A stretch of DNA of 15,600 bases, from the NCBI RefSeq assembly GCF_000003605.2, contig NW_003129362.1, positions 115,213-130,812 on the forward strand, read 5' to 3'. The notes below the pieces were generated by a model. It saw only the letters and a list, made by a program, of their open reading frames with translations. It did no database searches and was not told where the DNA came from. This DNA comes from Saccoglossus kowalevskii. Its lineage: Eukaryota; Hemichordata; Enteropneusta; Harrimaniidae. Of the stretch, positions 1 through 15,600 are shown one piece after another. Made by a program: the position numbers and the translations under genes. Position 1 is the stretch's first letter. Every line of letters begins with the position of its first letter.

Positions 1-80
1 GACAATCTAGATGTGAAAAGATATTGTTAGCTCATTGCTCAAATTAATGAAACTTAATGTTACCTTCTCACATTTTATAG

Positions 81-11984
<11,904 letters not shown>

Positions 11985-12059
11985 ATATCATCGTAATTTT
12001 AAAAACAGGATTGAGATCGTCAACTACAATAGATAGTTGTTTTCAAGAATATGATGACA

Positions 12060-12065
12060 AATAAA
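12060..12065 (+). promoter_or_regulatory. AATAAA polyadenylation signal, proximal candidate
   Basis: A canonical hexamer 76 bases after the NVL stop codon, with TTTGTATTGTAGTTT about 50 bases further on as a possible downstream element. Confidence 0.6.
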
Positions 12066-12147
12066 ACCTTGCCCTGTGGCATTGTCTACATTTACATTTT
12101 CACAATAACTTTGTATTGTAGTTTACAAATGTCCCATCTGAAGTATA

Positions 12148-12153
12148 AATAAA
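12148..12153 (+). promoter_or_regulatory. AATAAA polyadenylation signal, distal candidate
   Basis: A second canonical hexamer about 165 bases after the stop, followed by TTGTCAATG and TGACTGAC. Either or both signals may be used. The 3' UTR would then be about 100-190 nt. Confidence 0.55.
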
Positions 12154-12159
12154 CAAGAC

Positions 12160-12591
12160 ATTGTCAATGACATAGTGACTGACAATTTATTATGTTTAAA
12201 TGAGTTGAGAGTATTCAGCATGTGAAAAATATGTCAACTTACGCAGGTTTTGTTCAATGCGACACCTGCTAGGAACATTTTCATATCGTATTTGGACATT
12301 TTGTGCATGAACAAAAGGCACACAAAAAATAATACCAACCCACCATGAGTGATGTTCAGTGGAGGGAGTGTCAATTTTCTATTTCACCTGACCCAAATTA
12401 TAGGAAATTAAAAGATTTTCCTACTTGGAAAGATGTAAATTTTAACACTTAATCATATTTTTGTGGTGCGTCAGATGATCCACTTAAGAATTATGAATAG
12501 TAACTTAGAGTACCTTTCATACACAAGAACTCCTTCGGCCAATACAATAATTTGAAATGTGTGGCACTAACGTACACTTGTATTCTCATTA
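12160..12591. other. downstream flank without recognised features
   Basis: A+T-rich sequence between the NVL 3' end and the TIR element. I see no exon signature, tandem array or RNA gene on either strand. Confidence 0.75.
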
Positions 12592-12898
12592 GGCCAAAAA
12601 ACAAACAAACTTATGTTGCCCTCAAGTTGGATCGGCTGGAATTTTTTTTTCTTTCTTAAACTCGTGAAAACTAAGGGCATTGTAAATAGCCGAGGTATAT
12701 GGACTTCATAGTATTTGGAATATGTCAGAGAAATACAGATCAACCCCTGGGATTAAAAAACGGTCCGGGATCGTTAATTTTTAGAAGAAACATTTTTTTA
12801 CTGCTTAAAATAGTGAGCTTTTTTATTAAAAAAACGCGACCCGATATTTCATAATTTTCGGTCAGTTGCTGAGGGCAACAAAACAATTTTTTTGGGCC
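12592..12898. mobile_element. short non-autonomous TIR element with TTA flanks (PIF/Harbinger-like MITE)
   Basis: The left end begins GGCCAAAAAACAAAC and reaches TGTTGCCCTCA at 12614-12624. The right end, read in reverse complement, begins GGCCCAAAAAAATTG and reaches the same 11-bp word, whose inverse is TGAGGGCAACA at 12870-12880. TTA stands directly outside both ends (12589-12591 and 12899-12901). GG-starting termini with a three-base TWA duplication fit the PIF/Harbinger superfamily. Total length is 307 bp, with no open frame of note inside. TA instead of TTA as the duplication cannot be excluded, which would point to a Tc1/mariner-type source. Confidence 0.7.
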
Positions 12899-12901
12899 TT
12901 A

Positions 12902-14049
12902 TAATGAATTTCATGACATACAATATCATTGGTATCATCCATTGTTATGTAAATATATTGATCAAGATTCACAGTGACTGAATAATCAAACATTATTTGT
13001 AACATGGTATTCTCAGATAGTCTACAAATGAGCTGTAGTTTGAGCCATTTGATCACCTAACAAATGTGAATATGTTTAACATTGCTTATTTATAGAGTTT
13101 GAAGATATAGCCATGGGACCATATTCCTTGAAACTTGATCTTAAAATACAAAATGATGTGCAGCAATAACAATGGCCGTCATTCAGTTGAAATTCAAAAA
13201 AACAAATGGAGATACACAATGTATGTGTGGAGTTTGAAAGTGATTGGTCTTCAGTGCCTGTGGTTTGTACTAAAATATATTTGTTGGCGAGTTTGGTCAA
13301 TTGAAAATGTGCATATTACCTACAATACCTCTATCAGACCTTTGGGTAAATTTGACATTCTGATCACACATTGCAAAAGTTTTAGTTGAATCAATGATCA
13401 AATCATTAAGAATTCTGCAGTCCTGGCATGTTCAACATGCAAGTTCCCATTTTTGTTGCACAGGAACTAATGACATGGTGCAATTGCAGTTTTTTTTGGG
13501 TTGAAAAACAAATTGATATGTATACCAGGGAAAAATGGGTAGAGAACAAACTACTCTGCCATTTTGAATCAGTTGAGGGTCAAAAGAAGAAAAAAAAATG
13601 ACATGTATGCGTCTTGAATTATGCCTTGTCACTAAAAAAAAAAATGTCCAGGCATGTCCAAGAAATGACATTAGATGAATGCACGTTCCCAAAACACAAG
13701 TTAGACCTGTATTGGATACCCTACCAAATAATTTGTTCATTTTCCTTATTCACATTGCAAACTTGTATAAATTTGTTTTGATTTATTTATTTCTTGGTTA
13801 ATACATTTTATAAGTGGCTATTAAAATCAAAAACTTAGAAAGAACTCCTGTGTGCTTAAGCTAGTTGAGGCATCAAGTACAAATAGATAATATTTAAAAT
13901 CAGCCCTGGTTGGCTGATATACCTCTGCTCTTTGAGATGCACAGTGTGACACTGTATTGAAGTTTATAAAACAGAAAGCTATGATGAATGAATAAATTGT
14001 ATTGTTCATTTTAGAGCACCTATGTATCAAGATTGATTTAAAATCTTAT
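12902..14049. other. intergenic stretch without recognised genes
   Basis: A+T-rich with several A or T runs (13489, 13588, 13635). Short open frames occur on both strands (for example 13135-13389 plus and 13432-13740 minus), but none carries a domain motif, splice-linked partner or biased composition. I find no gene here. Confidence 0.75.
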
Positions 14050-14480
14050 TCCAGGTAAGTGGTTATTGAGATATCTAATTTATCAATGGATTTTAATCAT
14101 TGATCAGGTCTGTAGTTTTGCAAGTTTCATTGAAATCTGTTGAACAGCTAAAAATAAATATGAGAGCACTCAATTTGCTTACATGGAGATCCCCAAAACA
14201 ATATACGTACGGTACCAAGTTTCATTGAAATCTGATGAGTAGATATTGAGATATCTGTGAAAGGCTAAAACTTTGGGTTCCTTAACAGATGTGGATACGT
14301 AACTACCATTTAAATTTGATGAATGGTACTGGAAATATTTGTTAAGTATCTAAAAATTGGGTAATTATTATGCATATTTAATATTCGTGACTTTAGACCA
14401 AAGAACTGTCTGGGTCTGTTATTCTAGACCACATATGTAACAATTTTTATTGAAATCAAAAAAGTAAAAAGCTGAAAATT
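14050..14480. repeat. old, diverged tandem or dispersed repeat
   Basis: The 19-base word CAAGTTTCATTGAAATCTG occurs exactly at 14121-14139 and 14216-14234, with a weaker relative CAATTTTTATTGAAATC at 14441. TATTGAGATATCT occurs at 14064 and 14244. A degenerate version, ACCATTTAAATTTGATGAAT, follows near 14305. The common period is around 90-95 bp. No protein is implied. The resemblance to conserved-looking invertebrate dispersed repeats is my impression only. Confidence 0.6.
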
Positions 14481-14907
14481 TTTGAGTGGTTCTTCAAATA
14501 TCAGTAGAACATTGTGTTCTCTACAAACAAAAATAAAAAAAAAAAACACTAAATATATAATAAGGCAATTTCAGCACAATTCTATTTTAAGAATGTGAAA
14601 ACCGAACATACCAGTATATAAGAGAGCAAACTCCACAAGTGCCCAAGTTTGATGCAATTAAATATACATTTCTAGTTTGGTCACAATGTAGGAATAAAAG
14701 TAGCTGTACTTAATATGAATTAAAAAGAGAAAATAAAACATTTAGTAGAATTCAACAGCACAGCTAATTTACTATTGTACATGTACTACCGAATAAATAA
14801 AGTGTATGAAAATCTTATTCAGATGGAGCAGTACAAAAACAGAAATCTTTTGAGAAAACTGTATAACAGTATCTAATCACTGATGATTAAAACGATCAGT
14901 GGCAAAA
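14481..14907. other. A-rich intergenic stretch
   Basis: It includes an A-run at 14534-14546 and several AATAAA words (14696, 14790 region). None of these is near a coding region, so I do not call them polyadenylation signals. No gene was seen. Confidence 0.7.
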
Positions 14908-15600
14908 CAGGTCTACAACAATCAGCATAGATGTCAAAATGTCTAGCAGGTTTACAAAAATCAGCATGATGTCAAAATGTCCAGTAGGTCTACAACAATC
15001 AGCATGGATGTCAAAATGTCTAGCAGGTCTACAACAATCAGCATGGATGTCAAAATGTACAGTAGGTCTACAACAATCAGCATGGATGTCAAAATGTCCA
15101 GTAGGTCTACAACAATCAGCATGGATGTCCAGTAGGTCTACAACAATCAGCATGGATGTCAAAATGTCCAGTAGGTCTACAACAATCAGCATGGATGTCA
15201 AAATGTCTAGCAGGATGTCAAAATGTCCAGTTGGTCCACAACAATCAGCATGGATGTCATAATGTCCAGTAGGTCTACAACAATCTGCATGGAACAATCA
15301 GCATGGATGTCAAAATGTCTAGTAGGTCTACAACAATCAGCATGGATGTCAAAATGTCTAGTAGGTCTACAACAATCAGCATGGATGTCAAAAAGTCCAG
15401 CAGGTCTACAAAAATCAGCATGGATGTCAAAATGTCCAGTAGGTCTACAACAATCAGCATGGATGTCAAAATGTCCAGTAGGTCTACAACAATCAGCATG
15501 GATGTCAAAATGTCCAGTAGGGGTACAACAATCAGCATGGATGTCAAAATGTCCAGTAGGTCTACAACAATCAGCATGGATGTCAAAATGTCTAGCAGGA
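14908..15600. repeat. 39-bp minisatellite, 18 copies, runs off the window edge
   Basis: The unit is TCAAAATGTCCAGTAGGTCT plus ACAACAATCAGCATGGATG. The word ATCAGCAT marks copies at 14921, 14960, 14998, 15037, 15076, 15115, 15146, 15185, 15244, 15283 (ATCTGCAT), 15297, then every 39 bp to 15570. Irregular spacings (38, 31, 59, 14) are in the left half; the last eight copies are perfectly spaced. Variants alternate TCCAGTAGG, TCTAGCAGG and TCTAGTAGG. Because 39 is divisible by three, both strands stay open: plus as a 13-residue MSKCPVGLQQSAW repeat, minus as DIHADCCRPTGHF or LTSMLIVVDLLDI. I judge this non-coding, since the indels are not multiples of three. Confidence 0.96.

Noticed and set aside
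13432-13740. Minus-strand open frame of 102 codons downstream of NVL
   Set aside because: It is driven by A-runs on the plus strand that read as Phe and Phe-rich stretches. There is no motif and no sign of exon structure.
14896-15586. A 13-residue repeat protein on either strand
   Set aside because: Copy-number indels of -1, -8, +20 and -25 bases break the frame, and no start context, splice sites or flanking unique coding sequence were seen.

Overview
This is an A+T-rich, intron-rich stretch of nuclear DNA from an animal, most likely an invertebrate. The evidence is a split gene with GT-AG introns, a decayed mariner transposon, MITE-like foldback elements and three minisatellite arrays. There is no sign of operons, ribosome binding sites or other prokaryotic organisation. 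The frequent TACATGTA-type words and the style of the dispersed repeats remind me of marine invertebrates such as molluscs, hemichordates or lancelets, but the sequence alone does not settle the phylum.

One real gene dominates the window. Thirteen plus-strand coding exons between 81 and 11984 splice in frame (1566 nt, 521 codons plus a TGA stop) into the C-terminal part of NVL, the nuclear VCP-like AAA ATPase. The visible protein begins just after where the Walker A of the first ATPase domain (D1) should be. It covers the rest of D1 (Walker B, sensor 1, arginine fingers), a short D1-D2 linker, the whole of D2 (Walker A, Walker B, sensor 1, arginine fingers) and the conserved C-terminal tail, which sits on a 36-nt last coding exon. 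About 335 N-terminal residues lie upstream of the window. All twelve complete introns are GT-AG and every active-site motif I can see is intact, so this looks like a functional gene. Two AATAAA signals follow the stop.

Region by region: 1-3689 holds D1 and the first linker exons, with a 211-bp MITE-like element (3134-3344) in one intron. Positions 3690-5390 form an intron holding a dead 1.24-kb mariner, antisense to NVL and flanked by TA. Positions 5391-9619 encode D2. The intron 8039-8953 is almost filled by a 24-unit minisatellite with a two-level (70/140 bp) higher-order structure. Intron 9620-11948 holds a diverged dispersed repeat (about 10385-11155) and a five-copy 61-bp minisatellite that ends 16 bp before the last exon. 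Downstream of NVL (12160-14907) I find no gene, only a 307-bp TIR element with TTA flanks (12592-12898) and an old diverged repeat. From 14908 to the window end runs an 18-copy, 39-bp minisatellite that continues past the edge.

I found no novel multi-gene system. The most unusual signals are the two intronic minisatellites that end just before splice acceptors. They carry repeated splice-site-like words: a GTAAGA donor core in every unit of one array, and CTAACAG acceptor-like words in two copies of the other.
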